Source of the DNA: Bradyrhizobium betae
GTDB lineage: Bacteria; Pseudomonadota; Alphaproteobacteria; Rhizobiales; Xanthobacteraceae
Direction: 5' to 3'
Assembly (NCBI RefSeq): GCF_004123905.1
Contig: NZ_MZXW01000016.1
Location: forward strand, 372,001 to 436,000
Length of the DNA stretch: 64,000 bases
Shown: piece after piece, positions 28,266-37,980 of the stretch
How positions within the stretch are numbered: the stretch's first letter is position 1
How the letters are laid out: each line of letters opens with the position of its first letter
Translations under genes and position numbers: made by a program
The notes under the pieces: model-generated
What the model was told of the DNA's origin: nothing
Database searches by the model: none
Seen by the model: only the letters and a program-made list of their open reading frames with translations

Positions 28266-29716
28266 GATGCCGGCTCCAGGGCTTTGTCGTCCAAGAATTT
28301 GCCGGTCACGCTTTTTGCGACATGCGCGACCAGTTCGATGGCGACCTGTTCCTTGGTCATCACCGGCCAGGAATCAACTGCAATCTCACCGTCCCTGCGG
28401 GTTATCAAATGCACGGTGTTGCGGTCGCCGCCCATCACGCCGGTCGCTGGCGAGACGTCGTTGGCGACGATCCAGTCGCAGCCCTTGCGCGCCAGCTTTG
28501 ATTTGGCGTTGTCGATGAGGTGCTCGGTCTCGGCGGCAAAGCCGATCACCAGCGGCGGGCGCTTGTCCGTCAGCTTCGAGATCGTGGCGAGGATGTCGGG
28601 GTTTTCCACCAACTGAAGCGGCGGCATGCCGGCCGAACTCTTCTTCAGCTTCTGCTCGCCCTCATTGGCGACGCGCCAGTCGGCAACGGCGGCGGCGAAG
28701 ATCGCGATGTCGGCCGGAAGTGAAGCCTGCACCTGCTCCAGCATCTGCCGCGCGGATTCGACGTGCTTCACCGTCACACCGGCGGGATCGCCGAGATCGA
28801 CCGGGCCACTCACAAGAATCACCTCGGCGCCGGCGGCCTGCGCTGCGGCGGCAATCGCAAAACCCTGCTTGCCGGACGAGCGGTTGGCGATGTAGCGCAC
28901 CGGGTCGATCGGCTCGTGCGTCGGGCCTGCAGTGATCAGCACGCGCTTGCCGGCGAGCGGGCGCGGCACCGGCGGCCGCAGCAAGCGTTCGGCGGCGGTG
29001 GCGATCTCGATCGCTTCTGACATGCGGCCGACGCCGGCTTCGCCCGCCTCGGCCATTTCGCCGGAATTCGGTCCGATCAGCACCACGCCGTCGCGCTGGA
29101 GCTGTGCGACATTGCGGCGCGTTGCCGCGTTGTTCCACATCAGCGGGTTCATCGCCGGCGCCACCAGGATTTTTCGGTTGGTGGCGAGCAGGATGGCGCT
29201 GGCGAGATCGTCGGCATGGCCATTGGCCATCTTGGCCATCAGGTCGGCGGTCGCCGGCGCCACCACGATCATGTCGCAGTCGCGCGCGAGCCTGATATGG
29301 CCGGCATCGAACTCGCTCTGGGGATCGAACAGATCGGTGTAGACGCGCTCATGCGACAGCGCGCTCACCGCCAGCGGCGTAACGAACTGCTGCGCGGCCT
29401 TGGTCAGCACGCAGCGAACCTCGATGCGGCGCTCTTTCAGCCTTCGGATCAGGTCGAGCGATTTGTACGCCGCGATCCCGCCGCCGATGATCAGGGTGAC
29501 GCTGGCCTCGGGAAGGGCGCCGGTGCGCTGGGGTGTGGGGGCGGTGGATGCCGCAGGGGGCGCCGAAAACGGCGTCAGCGGCTCCTCGCGGCCCTCGATC
29601 AGCTCGCCCAGGATGACCCGGACTTCTTCCTCGACCGATCTGCGGTTCCTGGCCGAGCGCAGGCGCAAATAGGTCTTGATGCCCTCGTCGAGCTTGCGGA
29701 TGGTCAGGCTTGCCAC
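28262..29716 (-). CDS. coaBC: CoaBC (PPC decarboxylase / PPC synthetase) with N-terminal ribbon-helix-helix domain
   Basis: 484 aa. The core makes and decarboxylates phosphopantothenoylcysteine for coenzyme A synthesis: FMN-binding [31 protein letters not shown], then the ligase half with [20 protein letters not shown]. The flap that normally holds the active-site Cys reads [15 protein letters not shown] with no Cys. Unusually, residues 1-45 read [20 protein letters not shown] then [15 protein letters not shown], the ribbon-helix-helix fold of FitA/VapB-type antitoxins, joined by a Pro/Thr/Ala-rich linker (about 48-75). The start is the GTG at 29716, with GGAGG 5 nt upstream; a GTG at 29731 adds 5 residues. 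I see no start codon or SD for a separate CoaBC. Confidence 0.92.
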   Translation of the reverse strand: MASLTIRKLDEGIKTYLRLRSARNRRSVEEEVRVILGELIEGREEPLTPFSAPPAASTAPTPQRTGALPEASVTLIIGGGIAAYKSLDLIRRLKERRIEVRCVLTKAAQQFVTPLAVSALSHERVYTDLFDPQSEFDAGHIRLARDCDMIVVAPATADLMAKMANGHADDLASAILLATNRKILVAPAMNPLMWNNAATRRNVAQLQRDGVVLIGPNSGEMAEAGEAGVGRMSEAIEIATAAERLLRPPVPRPLAGKRVLITAGPTHEPIDPVRYIANRSSGKQGFAIAAAAQAAGAEVILVSGPVDLGDPAGVTVKHVESARQMLEQVQASLPADIAIFAAAVADWRVANEGEQKLKKSSAGMPPLQLVENPDILATISKLTDKRPPLVIGFAAETEHLIDNAKSKLARKGCDWIVANDVSPATGVMGGDRNTVHLITRRDGEIAVDSWPVMTKEQVAIELVAHVAKSVTGKFLDDKALEPAS

Positions 29717-29788
29717 GACGCCCTCCAGCACGGAATGATGGCGATGCTATCAATCCTGTGATTGCAATGCAATCAAGGATTTTGGCAA

Positions 29789-31363
29789 TCACAGATTCCG
29801 GACGGCGATCAGGATTCCGATGAAGGTCGCCGCGATGATCCAGAGCGCCACGGTTCGCCAGCGGTTCTTGCGGCCCTCGCTGCGGCCCATTGCGGCGATG
29901 CTCTCCGGCGACAGCCTGATGCCCTCCCGCGTCATGGTTTCGAGTTGCTCGAGCACCGCGACCGAGCGCTGCGCGATATCAGGCAGGCGCATCAGCACGC
30001 GGGCGAGGTCGCCGCCGCCGGCCAGTGCGCCCTCCACCCGGCCGATCGGTCCGAGATTGCGCTCGATCCATTCACGCACCACGGGGTCGGCGACCTTCCA
30101 GATGTCGAGCCTGGGATCGAAAGCGCGCGCCACGCCCTCGACCACCACCATGGTCTTCTGCAGCAGAATTAGTTCGGGCCGCGTCGTCATGTCGAACAGG
30201 CCGGTGACCTCGAGCAGCAATGTCAGCAGCCGCGCCATCGAGATCTCCTCGGCGGTGCGGTTGTGGATCGGTTCGCCGATGGCGCGGATGGCTTGCGCAA
30301 AGTTCTCGACCGAGTGATGCGCGGGCACATAGCCCGCCTCGAAATGCACCTCGGCGACGCGGCGATAATCGCGGGTGATGAAGCCGAGCAGGATTTCGGC
30401 GAGGAAGCGCCGCTCCTTCATCCCGAGCCGGCCCATGATGCCGAAATCGACCGCGACGAGGCGGCCGGCGTCATCGAGGAACAGATTGCCCGGGTGCATG
30501 TCGGCGTGGAAGAAGCCGTCGCGCAGCGCGTGGCGCAGAAAGCTCTGGATCACCTTGCGGCCGAGATCGGGCAAATCGACCTGCGACTCTGCGAGGCGCT
30601 TGTGGTCGTTCAGCGCGATGCCGTCGATCCACTCCATCGTCAGCACGTTGTGCGTGGTGCGATCCCAATCGACGGTCGGCACGCGGAAATCAGGATCGTC
30701 GCGCGTGTTCTCGGCCATCTCCGACAGCGCCGCCGCCTCGAGCCGCAGATCCATCTCCATCGCGACCGAGCGCGACATGGTGTTGATGACTTCGACGAGG
30801 CGCAGGCGGCGCGCCTCCGACGAATAGGCCTCGGCCTTGTGCGCGACGAAAAAGAAATCGGACAGGTCGCGGCGGAAGCGCGAGGCGACGTTCGGCCTGA
30901 GCACCTTGACCGCGACCGCCTTGCGGACGCCGTCGTGCTCGACCTCGCCGCGATGCACCTGCGCGATCGAGGCGGCTGCGACCGGCGGGCCGAAGCTGAC
31001 GAAGACATCCTTCAGCGGTCGTTCCAGCGAGGTCGCGATCGTCGCCTCGGCTTCGGCTTGCGGAAACGGCGGCAGCCGGTCCTGCAGGCTTTCGAGGTCG
31101 CGCGCCATGATGAAGCCGACCACGTCCGGACGCGTCGCCAGGAACTGACCGAGCTTGAGATAGGCCGGGCCCATTCGCGTCAGTGCGCGCGAGATCCGTG
31201 GTCCTTGCTTGACGCCGCGGCGTTCGACAATGCGTGCAAGTTTCAGGGCAAGCTGTCCGGGCGGCGGCACCAGGCTCGGATCAACGGAGCCGAACACGCC
31301 TTCGCGCGCAAAGACGAACGCGGCGCGGATCAGGCGCGAAATGTGGGTGAAGGCAGAAATCAC
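29789..31363 (-). CDS. ubiB: Ubiquinone biosynthesis kinase-like protein UbiB
   Basis: A 524-aa atypical kinase/ATPase needed for ubiquinone synthesis. The family KxGQ motif is in [13 protein letters not shown]; the Ala-rich loop is [13 protein letters not shown]; catalytic residues are in [12 protein letters not shown] and VDFGIMG. A C-terminal hydrophobic segment ([20 protein letters not shown]) anchors it in the inner membrane. The GTG start overlaps the ubiE stop by 4 nt (GTGA), so the two ubiquinone genes are coupled. Confidence 0.95.
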   Translation of the reverse strand: MISAFTHISRLIRAAFVFAREGVFGSVDPSLVPPPGQLALKLARIVERRGVKQGPRISRALTRMGPAYLKLGQFLATRPDVVGFIMARDLESLQDRLPPFPQAEAEATIATSLERPLKDVFVSFGPPVAAASIAQVHRGEVEHDGVRKAVAVKVLRPNVASRFRRDLSDFFFVAHKAEAYSSEARRLRLVEVINTMSRSVAMEMDLRLEAAALSEMAENTRDDPDFRVPTVDWDRTTHNVLTMEWIDGIALNDHKRLAESQVDLPDLGRKVIQSFLRHALRDGFFHADMHPGNLFLDDAGRLVAVDFGIMGRLGMKERRFLAEILLGFITRDYRRVAEVHFEAGYVPAHHSVENFAQAIRAIGEPIHNRTAEEISMARLLTLLLEVTGLFDMTTRPELILLQKTMVVVEGVARAFDPRLDIWKVADPVVREWIERNLGPIGRVEGALAGGGDLARVLMRLPDIAQRSVAVLEQLETMTREGIRLSPESIAAMGRSEGRKNRWRTVALWIIAATFIGILIAVRNL

Positions 31364-32121
31364 AAACGCCAGCCCGAATGCAATGCGACGATGCCGCCGG
31401 ACAATGTCTGCCAGCTCACGCGGGAAAAGCCGGCGTCGCGGATCATGTCGGCGAAGGCGGCAGGTTTTGGAAACTTGCGGATCGACTCGACGAGATACTG
31501 GTAGGATTCGGCGTCTCCAGTGACCATGCGGCCGAGCGGCGGGATCACCTTGAACGAGAACAAATCATAGATCCGGTCGAGGCCGGGCATCTCGACGGTG
31601 GAGAATTCCAGGCACAGGAAGCGGCTGCCGGGCTTCAGCACGCGATAGGCCTCAGCCAGCGCCAGATTGATCTGCGGCACGTTGCGAATGCCGAAAGCGA
31701 TCGTATATGCGTCAAAGCTGCGGTCGGCGAAGGCGAGCGCTTCGGCGTTGCCTTCGACGAAATCGACCTGGGTCTCGAGATGGCGCTTGGCGGCGCGCTC
31801 GCGGCCGACGTCGAGCATCCCGGAATTGATGTCGCAGACCGTGGCATGGAAGCCGGGGCCTGCGGCCTTGGCGGCGCGGAACGAGATGTCGCCGGTGCCG
31901 CCGGCAACGTCGAGCAACGCGAAGGGACGGTCGCCCCTGGGCGGGTTGAGCGCGTTGATCATGATGTCCTTCCAGACCCGGTGCAGGCCGCCGGACATCA
32001 AATCGTTCATCAAATCATAGCGCGAAGCCACGCTGTGAAACACATCGTTCACCAGCGTCTGCTTGTCCCCCAGGGGAACGTCTTTGAAGCCAAAATGCGT
32101 GGTTTCGCCCGGCCGATCCAT
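31360..32121 (-). CDS. ubiE: Demethylubiquinone/demethylmenaquinone C-methyltransferase
   Basis: A 253-aa SAM-dependent methyltransferase that methylates the quinone ring. Class I motifs are [14 protein letters not shown] (SAM loop) and the UbiE-specific [13 protein letters not shown]. The N-terminus [19 protein letters not shown] is typical. It heads the ubiE-ubiB pair and is divergent from mutM, with 81 bp between the starts holding both promoters. The ubiE-ubiB/mutM divergence recurs in rhizobia as I recall. Confidence 0.96.
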   Translation of the reverse strand: MDRPGETTHFGFKDVPLGDKQTLVNDVFHSVASRYDLMNDLMSGGLHRVWKDIMINALNPPRGDRPFALLDVAGGTGDISFRAAKAAGPGFHATVCDINSGMLDVGRERAAKRHLETQVDFVEGNAEALAFADRSFDAYTIAFGIRNVPQINLALAEAYRVLKPGSRFLCLEFSTVEMPGLDRIYDLFSFKVIPPLGRMVTGDAESYQYLVESIRKFPKPAAFADMIRDAGFSRVSWQTLSGGIVALHSGWRL

Positions 32122-32202
32122 TACTCTACTCCACTGGGCGAACCATAGCGCGCCCGCCGCAATGGCGCTATCACACCGCCCTCATAAGGTGAATGCCTGA
32201 CC

Positions 32203-33084
32203 ATGCCTGAATTGCCCGAAGTCGAGACCGTCCGCCGCGGCCTTCAGCCGGTCATGGAGGGTGCGAAAATCCTTGTGGCCGAGGCCCGGAGGCCGGATCT
32301 GCGCTTTCCGTTCCAGCCGGACTTCGTGGCCCGGCTCCAGGGGCAGGTCGTCACCGGCCTGGGACGCCGTGCAAAATATCTGATGGCCGATCTCGCCTCC
32401 GGCGACGTGCTGCTGATGCATCTGGGCATGTCGGGTTCGTTCCGCGTCATCAAGCCGGACAACGACGCCCAGCCTGGTGAGTTTCACTATCCGAAGGGCA
32501 AGGACTCCACGCACGACCACGTGCTGTTTCGGATGTCCTCCGGCGCCGACATCGTCTTCAACGATCCGCGCCGCTTCGGTTACATGAAAGTGATCGCACG
32601 CAACGCGCTCGAGGATGAGCCGCTGCTGCGCGATCTCGGTCCCGAGCCGCTCGGCAATGAATTCGATGCCGCGATGCTGGCAAGCTCCTGTGCCGGCAAG
32701 ACCACCAGCCTGAAGGCGGCGCTGCTCGACCAGCGCGTGGTGGCAGGCCTTGGCAACATCTATGTTTGCGAAGTGCTGCACCGCTCACATCTGTCGCCGC
32801 GCCGGATCGCCGCGACTTTGTCCACCAAGAAGGGCGAGCCGACGGATCATGCGAAAAGGCTCGTCGGCGCGATTCACACCGTGCTCAACGACGCCATCAA
32901 GGCCGGCGGCTCGTCACTGCGCGACCATCGCCAGACCTCCGGCGAGCTCGGCTATTTCCAGCATTCCTTCAAGGTCTATGACCGCGAGGGCGAGAAATGT
33001 ACGACGCCGGGCTGCGGCGGCACGATCAAGCGTTTCACTCAGAACGGCCGCTCGACCTTCTGGTGTCCGAAATGTCAGAAGTAG
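32203..33084 (+). CDS. mutM: Formamidopyrimidine-DNA glycosylase (Fpg/MutM)
   Basis: A 293-aa base-excision enzyme that removes 8-oxoguanine and nicks the strand. The catalytic N-terminus [14 protein letters not shown] (Pro2, Glu3) is exact. The helix-two-turn-helix region ([20 protein letters not shown]) and the C-terminal four-cysteine zinc finger (CTTPGC and CPKC) are complete. Slightly longer than E. coli Fpg because of an insert around residues 85-100. Confidence 0.97.
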   Translation: MPELPEVETVRRGLQPVMEGAKILVAEARRPDLRFPFQPDFVARLQGQVVTGLGRRAKYLMADLASGDVLLMHLGMSGSFRVIKPDNDAQPGEFHYPKGKDSTHDHVLFRMSSGADIVFNDPRRFGYMKVIARNALEDEPLLRDLGPEPLGNEFDAAMLASSCAGKTTSLKAALLDQRVVAGLGNIYVCEVLHRSHLSPRRIAATLSTKKGEPTDHAKRLVGAIHTVLNDAIKAGGSSLRDHRQTSGELGYFQHSFKVYDREGEKCTTPGCGGTIKRFTQNGRSTFWCPKCQK

Positions 33085-33090
33085 CAGGCC

Positions 33091-33675
33091 ATGCAGACGC
33101 CGCAGCTTGAAACCGAACGGCTGATCCTGCGTCCGCTCGCGCCGTCCGACGTGCCGGCGATCTAGCGCCATTTCGACAATTGGAACATCATCCGGCATCT
33201 CGCTGCCGTCGTGCCCTGGCCGTATCCCGCGGATGGCGCGGCAACCTTCGTCCGCTCGCAGCTCGACAAGATCTCAGCCGGCGAGGAGATCCATCATTGG
33301 GTGCTGGTGCTGAAGGGCGGCGATGGCGAGGCCATCGGCAACATTCATTTCCGCCCCTATGCCGACGGCGCCAAAGGCAATCGTGGCTTCTGGCTGGCCG
33401 AGCCTTACTGGCGGCGTGGCTTGATGACGGAGGCGATCGCCGCCGTGAACGACTTTGCCTTCTTCACGCTCGGCCTCGATCATTTCTTCGTCTGCAACGC
33501 CGCCACGAACGAAGCTTCACGCCGCGTCAAGCAGAAGACGGGTGCCGAGTTCGTGGGGTTCATCGAGCTGCTGCACCATGGCGGGCAGTCAAAATCCGAG
33601 AAATGGATCGTGCGCCGGGACGCCTGGCTGCGTGGTAGGTCCGGGACGCCAGGGGGCAAACCTCGCGAGATTTGA
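33091..33675 (+). pseudogene. GNAT acetyltransferase (RimJ/RimL type) interrupted by an in-frame TAG
   Basis: The frame begins MQTPQLETERLILRPLAPSD at 33091, 6 nt after mutM, and is the usual N-terminus of RimJ/RimL-like acetyltransferases. At codon 25 (33163-33165) a TAG interrupts AI-stop-RHFDNWNIIRHL. The same frame then continues unbroken to 33675 through NRGFWLAEPYWRRGLMTEAI (acetyl-CoA site) and CNAATNEASRRVKQKTGAEF. A CAG to TAG change would explain it. A GTG at 33211 could start a truncated protein without the first strand. Either a recent pseudogene or a sequencing error. Confidence 0.8.
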
Positions 33676-33708
33676 CCCAGCCGCGTCCGTTCTCCGCTGC
33701 ACAGACGT

Positions 33709-33726
33709 TTTGACTGATGAGTCAAA
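33709..33726. repeat. 18-bp perfect palindrome in a gene-free stretch
   Basis: TTTGACT, GATG, AGTCAAA: 7-bp arms matching exactly. It lies in the 258-bp interval between the broken GNAT gene and the ParA gene, about 30 bp past the GNAT stop and 200 bp from the ParA stop. It could be a regulator-binding site left from a lost gene; no adjacent gene needs it. Confidence 0.5.
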
Positions 33727-33835
33727 TATCTACGCGCCGCCGCCGAGGCGACTTAACCGGGAGGCGTTCTACTGTGCATGGGGTTGTTTCGACATTTTCG
33801 TGCGAGTGCGCCCGCCGTCGCACAAAGACGCGAAG

Positions 33836-33873
33836 CGAAGCAATCCGGCCGGGCTGGTGGCCGGATTGCTTCG
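33836..33873. repeat. Long perfect hairpin (15-bp stem)
   Basis: CGAAGCAATCCGGCC and GGCCGGATTGCTTCG are exact inverted repeats around an 8-base loop (GGGCTGGT). No T run follows on either strand, so it is not a standard intrinsic terminator. It lies between convergently oriented genes and may still end transcripts or be a small mobile palindrome. Confidence 0.6.
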
Positions 33874-33933
33874 TCGCTGGGGCTCCTACCGGATAAGTGA
33901 AGAGCCCGGCTGCCGTCTGAGCGATTGCCCCGC

Positions 33934-34671
33934 TCAGGACGCCAGGGTTTCGTCCGCCGCCAGCTCGGTGGCGACGTGCAGCATGCCGTCTGCGGCCGAG
34001 ATGACCTGGTCGATCAGGACATTGGTCGTGGCTTCGAGCTCGAGCCGGGTCTCGATCCAGCGCCAGAGGCCGCGGATCTCATCCGCCGACTTGCCGTTCG
34101 GCGCGAATTCGCTGACGGCGAGGCCACTGGCGAGAGAATCCTGGTGGTCGTTGCGCATCACGATCAGCGGGCGTGCGAGCACTTCGGCGAGATCGAGCGT
34201 GGCTTCCTCGGCGAGCGTGTTGGCGGCGTTGTCGATGCGCTGGCCGCGGATCGGCGTCTGGTTCAGCACGAAGCTGTAGGGCCGCTTCCAGGCGCGCGCG
34301 ACGCTGAGGGTGGAGACGGTGGCCTCGATGTCGGCGACGCTCGGGCGGGCCGGGATCAGGCAGAGGTCGGAATGGCGGATCGCGGCGGTGGTGGCGGCGG
34401 ACAGGCCGGCCGCGGTGTCGACGATCGCGAGCTGGAGGCCGCTGTCGGCCAGCATCTTCAGGCGCGGCGCGATGTCAGCGGCGTGATAGATCGGCTCGAC
34501 GACGAGGTCGTCATTGTTGCGGCGGCGCTGCCAGTTGGACAGGGTGCCCTGCGGGTCGGTCTCGATCAGGCGGACGGTGAAGCCGGCCTGCTTGGCAGCC
34601 AGCGCGAGGCCGATGGCGAGCGTGCTCTTGCCACTGCCGCCCTTTTGGGTGGCCAGTACGATCGTATGCAT
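33934..34671 (-). CDS. Orphan ParA/MinD-type P-loop ATPase
   Basis: A 245-aa ATPase with the deviant Walker A motif QKGGSGKSTLAIGLA at the N-terminus, the ETDPQGTLSNWQRR switch, and IVDTAAG in motif B. This is the small ParA type seen for plasmid or protein partitioning and for MipZ-like positioning. No ParB gene or parS-like repeat is adjacent, so it is unlikely to be the chromosomal segregation pair. The ATG at 34671 gives MHTIVLATQKGG; the frame is open far upstream but that part overlaps the divergent ggt. The cargo is unknown. Confidence 0.85.
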   Translation of the reverse strand: MHTIVLATQKGGSGKSTLAIGLALAAKQAGFTVRLIETDPQGTLSNWQRRRNNDDLVVEPIYHAADIAPRLKMLADSGLQLAIVDTAAGLSAATTAAIRHSDLCLIPARPSVADIEATVSTLSVARAWKRPYSFVLNQTPIRGQRIDNAANTLAEEATLDLAEVLARPLIVMRNDHQDSLASGLAVSEFAPNGKSADEIRGLWRWIETRLELEATTNVLIDQVISAADGMLHVATELAADETLAS

Positions 34672-34914
34672 TGGAAGATGAATCCTTTGGAGTGCTTGGG
34701 TCTCGGGATAACGCCATGCGAACGTGCATCGCTTCTCGATGCTGAGCTCTTCTCGCTCAGGACCTGCCCTGCCCGATCCAAAGGGGACCGCGGATGTCCG
34801 AATCAACAGGTACGATGATGGCAGAAACGGGAATGCCAGCCAATCCGTACCAACACTGGACCGGTTGTCGCGCGCGTGATGTGCTCGCTGCCGCACATAG
34901 GAAGGGCAGGCGGC

Positions 34915-36594
34915 ATGAGCGGAAACTGGCGCGACCGGACGGCGACGAGTTTTGAATGCCAGAAGATGCCGGCGGTCTCGAGCCGCGGCATGGTCGTCAG
35001 CAACCACCCGCTGGCGTCCAGCGCCGGCGCCGAGATGCTGGCGGCCGGCGGCAACGCCATCGATGCCGCAATCGCGACCCTGTTCACGTTGACCGTGGTC
35101 GAACCGATGATGGTCGGCATCATCGGCGGGGGCATGGCGCACATAAGACTCGCCGACGGCAGCCACCGCTTCATCGACGGCCAGAGCACCGCGCCCGCTT
35201 CGGTGCGCGACACCACCTACACCTCCAAGCCGGGCTCGGCCCATGACGTGTTCGACACCGTCGGCAACGAGAACCTCAACGGGGCGAAAGCGGTCGCCAC
35301 GCCGGGCTCGCTGAAAGCCTGGTGCGAGACCTTGCGCCGGTTCGGCACCATGTCGCTTGCCGATGTCATGCAGCCCGCGATCAAGCATGCCGCGCGCGGC
35401 TATGCGGTGACGCCGTACTTGCACGAATGCATCAGCGAGTGCGCCGCCGAGATGCGCAAGGACAAGCCGATCGCGGCGATCTATCTGCCTGGCGGCGAGC
35501 CGCTGAAGGTCGGCGAGCGCGTGGTGCAATCAGAATATGCCGAGACGCTCCGCTACATTGCCGATCACGGCGAGGCCGCGCTCTACGAGGGACCGCTCGG
35601 CGACATCCTCGCCGACTACATGGAGAAGACCGGCGGCTTCATCCGCCGCAATGATCTCGCCAATTACAAGACCGTCGAACGGCAGCCGATCCGCGCCGAC
35701 TATCGCGGCTGGACCATTTTGGGCCCGCCGCCGCCCGCGGCCTCCGGCGTGCACATCGCGCAGATGCTGAACATCCTTGAGGGCTACGACATCGGCGCTC
35801 TCGGCTTCGGCACGCCGGAGACCATCCACTATCTCGCCGAAGTCCTGAAGATCGCGTTCGCCGATCGCGCCGCCGCCAGTGGCGATCCTGACTATGTCGG
35901 CGTGCCCGTGGAGAAGCTGACCTCAAAAGCCTATGCCGAGGAGCGCCGCCGCGCCATCGACCCGTTGCGGGCGCAGGCTTTTGGCGCCGGCGTGACGCAG
36001 CTCGAAGGCGCGCACACCACGCACATGACGGCGGCGGACGCCTTCGGCAACGTGGTCGCGACCACGCAGACCATCAACAATCTCTTTGGCGCCAAGATCA
36101 TGATCCCGGGCCTGGGCGCGATCGCCAACAATTACATGAACCTGTTCGATCCGCGTCCCGGCCATGCGCTGTCGCTGGCGCCGGGCAAGCGCGTGACCAC
36201 CTCGATGTCGCCGATGATGGCGCTCAACGGCGGCAAGCTGCGCTATGCGCTCGGCCTGCCCGGGGGAAAACGCATCTTCCCCAGCGCGATGCAGGCGCTG
36301 GTCAATCTGATCGACCACGGCATGAGCTTGCAGGAAGCGGTCGAGGCGCCGCGGGTCTGGACCGAAGGCAATGCGCTCGAGGTCGAGCAGAAAGTGCCGG
36401 AGAGCGTGCGTGTGAAGCTCGCGGCGCTCGGCCACAAGGTCCAGCCCGTTGCGACCGTCGCCGGCGGCATGAACGGCATCGCCTTCCACGACGACGGCAC
36501 CATGACCGGCGCCGCCTGCTGGCGCGCAGACGGCACGCCGGTTGGCATTTCGGGTGGCCTCGCCCGTAGCGGTGTGCGGTTCCGGTTGAACTAG
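34915..36594 (+). CDS. ggt: Gamma-glutamyltransferase
   Basis: A 559-aa N-terminal nucleophile hydrolase that splits or transfers the gamma-glutamyl group of glutathione. The autocleavage/nucleophile Thr is Thr368 in GAHTTHMTAAD. The substrate-binding region MSPMMAL and the PGGKRIFP loop are present. I see no clear signal peptide, so it may be cytoplasmic, unlike the periplasmic E. coli enzyme. The ATG at 34915 follows GGAAGGGCAGG; a GTG at 34876 would add 13 residues. Confidence 0.92.
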   Translation: MSGNWRDRTATSFECQKMPAVSSRGMVVSNHPLASSAGAEMLAAGGNAIDAAIATLFTLTVVEPMMVGIIGGGMAHIRLADGSHRFIDGQSTAPASVRDTTYTSKPGSAHDVFDTVGNENLNGAKAVATPGSLKAWCETLRRFGTMSLADVMQPAIKHAARGYAVTPYLHECISECAAEMRKDKPIAAIYLPGGEPLKVGERVVQSEYAETLRYIADHGEAALYEGPLGDILADYMEKTGGFIRRNDLANYKTVERQPIRADYRGWTILGPPPPAASGVHIAQMLNILEGYDIGALGFGTPETIHYLAEVLKIAFADRAAASGDPDYVGVPVEKLTSKAYAEERRRAIDPLRAQAFGAGVTQLEGAHTTHMTAADAFGNVVATTQTINNLFGAKIMIPGLGAIANNYMNLFDPRPGHALSLAPGKRVTTSMSPMMALNGGKLRYALGLPGGKRIFPSAMQALVNLIDHGMSLQEAVEAPRVWTEGNALEVEQKVPESVRVKLAALGHKVQPVATVAGGMNGIAFHDDGTMTGAACWRADGTPVGISGGLARSGVRFRLN

Positions 36595-36798
36595 TCGTGT
36601 AGTCCCGGAACGGGGGCCGGTTTCGGACACCGCAGACGTCATTCCCCCGCCCGCAATTTCTGGACAGAGAAATTCGCGCGGCTGTCTGCCAGATGCCGCA
36701 TGGCCGGCCGAGGCGGGTGACGACAAAAATCGTGCATTGTATGCTAGCGCGACTTCGACGCCGAGGTTGGCAGTCGGTGTCCGGGTAAGGTTTTGCGT

Positions 36799-37893
36799 AT
36801 GGGTGGAGACGGCAGCGACTTCCTGGCCGAGGGCGGCGAGATGGGCGCTTTGACGCGCGCGTTCGACTGGTCGAACACGCCGGTGGGTCCTCCGGAAACC
36901 TGGCCTCAAAGTCTTCGTGTCACGGTGCGGCTCGTTCTGACCTCGCGCCACCCGATGTTCATCTGGTGGGGGCCAGACCTCATCCAGTTCTACAATGACG
37001 CATACCGTGAGACGATGGGGCCCGAACGGCATCCAAGCGCCCTCGGAGCGCGCGGCCGCGAGTGCTGGGCTGAAATCTGGGACATCATTGGGCCTCAGAT
37101 CGACCACGTCATGGCCGGCAAGGGCGCGACATGGAATGAGGACCAGCTGGTACCGGTGACGCGTCACGGTCGTCGCGAGGACGTTTGGTGGACGTATAGC
37201 TTTGGCCCGATCGATTTCGAAGGCAAGGTGGGCGGCGTGCTTGTGGTCTGCAAGGATGTCACGCCCGAGCATACGGCAAGAGAAGCGCTGGGCCTCATCA
37301 ACGAAGAGCTCAAGCACCGCGTCAAGAACACGCTTGCCGTCCTGAGCGCGGTGGCCGCCCAGACATTTCGCGAGCCGTCGAGCAGAGCCGATCTCGAAAA
37401 GTATCAAGCACGCCTCGGCGCGTTCGGACGCGCGCATGACCTGTTGACCGCAGCAAACTGGGCTGCCGCTCCCCTTCGGGATGTGATCGAAACTGCTCTC
37501 TCCCCTTATCGGACGGGCGAAGGCCGCTTCACGGTTTCAGGGCCGCCGCTCGTCGTCAAGTCTCGACAGGCGCTCGGGCTGTCCCTGGCGATTCATGAAC
37601 TCGCGACCAACGCCTTGAAGTATGGTGCCCTGACCGTGGCAAGCGGCCGCGTGTCTCTGACCTGGACGGCGGCCGATCAGAACGGAGAGCCGAAGTTCGG
37701 TTTTGTCTGGCAGGAATTTGGTGGTCCACCGGCATCGAAGCCCACCCGCGTGGGCTTTGGTTCACGCCTCATCTCGCGGGTGCTCGAAGACGATTTCGGA
37801 GGTTCCGTCGAGGTTTCCTATCACGCGACCGGTCTCGTCTGCCGCCTGACCGCCCCTCTCGAAAATCTGGCAACGTCCCTGAATGCCTCGTGA
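36799..37893 (+). CDS. PAS-containing HWE-family histidine kinase
   Basis: A 364-aa soluble sensor kinase. A PAS fold spans about residues 45-155 (FIWWGPDLIQFYNDAYRE). The phospho-acceptor is His173 in NEELKHRVKNTLAVL. The kinase domain is the HWE type named for conserved His, Trp-x-Glu: IHELATNALKYGAL and VWQEFGGP are visible, with GFGSRLI as the G box. No transmembrane segment. The PAS is of the kind that often binds a light- or redox-sensing cofactor in this family, but no diagnostic Cys motif (NCRFL) is present. No response regulator is adjacent. The ATG at 36799 follows TAAGG. Confidence 0.9.
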   Translation: MGGDGSDFLAEGGEMGALTRAFDWSNTPVGPPETWPQSLRVTVRLVLTSRHPMFIWWGPDLIQFYNDAYRETMGPERHPSALGARGRECWAEIWDIIGPQIDHVMAGKGATWNEDQLVPVTRHGRREDVWWTYSFGPIDFEGKVGGVLVVCKDVTPEHTAREALGLINEELKHRVKNTLAVLSAVAAQTFREPSSRADLEKYQARLGAFGRAHDLLTAANWAAAPLRDVIETALSPYRTGEGRFTVSGPPLVVKSRQALGLSLAIHELATNALKYGALTVASGRVSLTWTAADQNGEPKFGFVWQEFGGPPASKPTRVGFGSRLISRVLEDDFGGSVEVSYHATGLVCRLTAPLENLATSLNAS

Positions 37894-37980
37894 AACACCG
37901 CGCGGAAGCAGCATGGTCCGCGTCGCGACATGTCTTGGCGGACGCATCGAGACAGGAGAGGAAGCGCGGGTGCGCTTGAA

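Noticed and set aside
33934..35529. 531-codon reading of the ParA frame extending to 35529
   Set aside because: The upstream half lies over the divergent ggt gene and has antisense composition; the ATG at 34671 precedes the conserved ATPase start.
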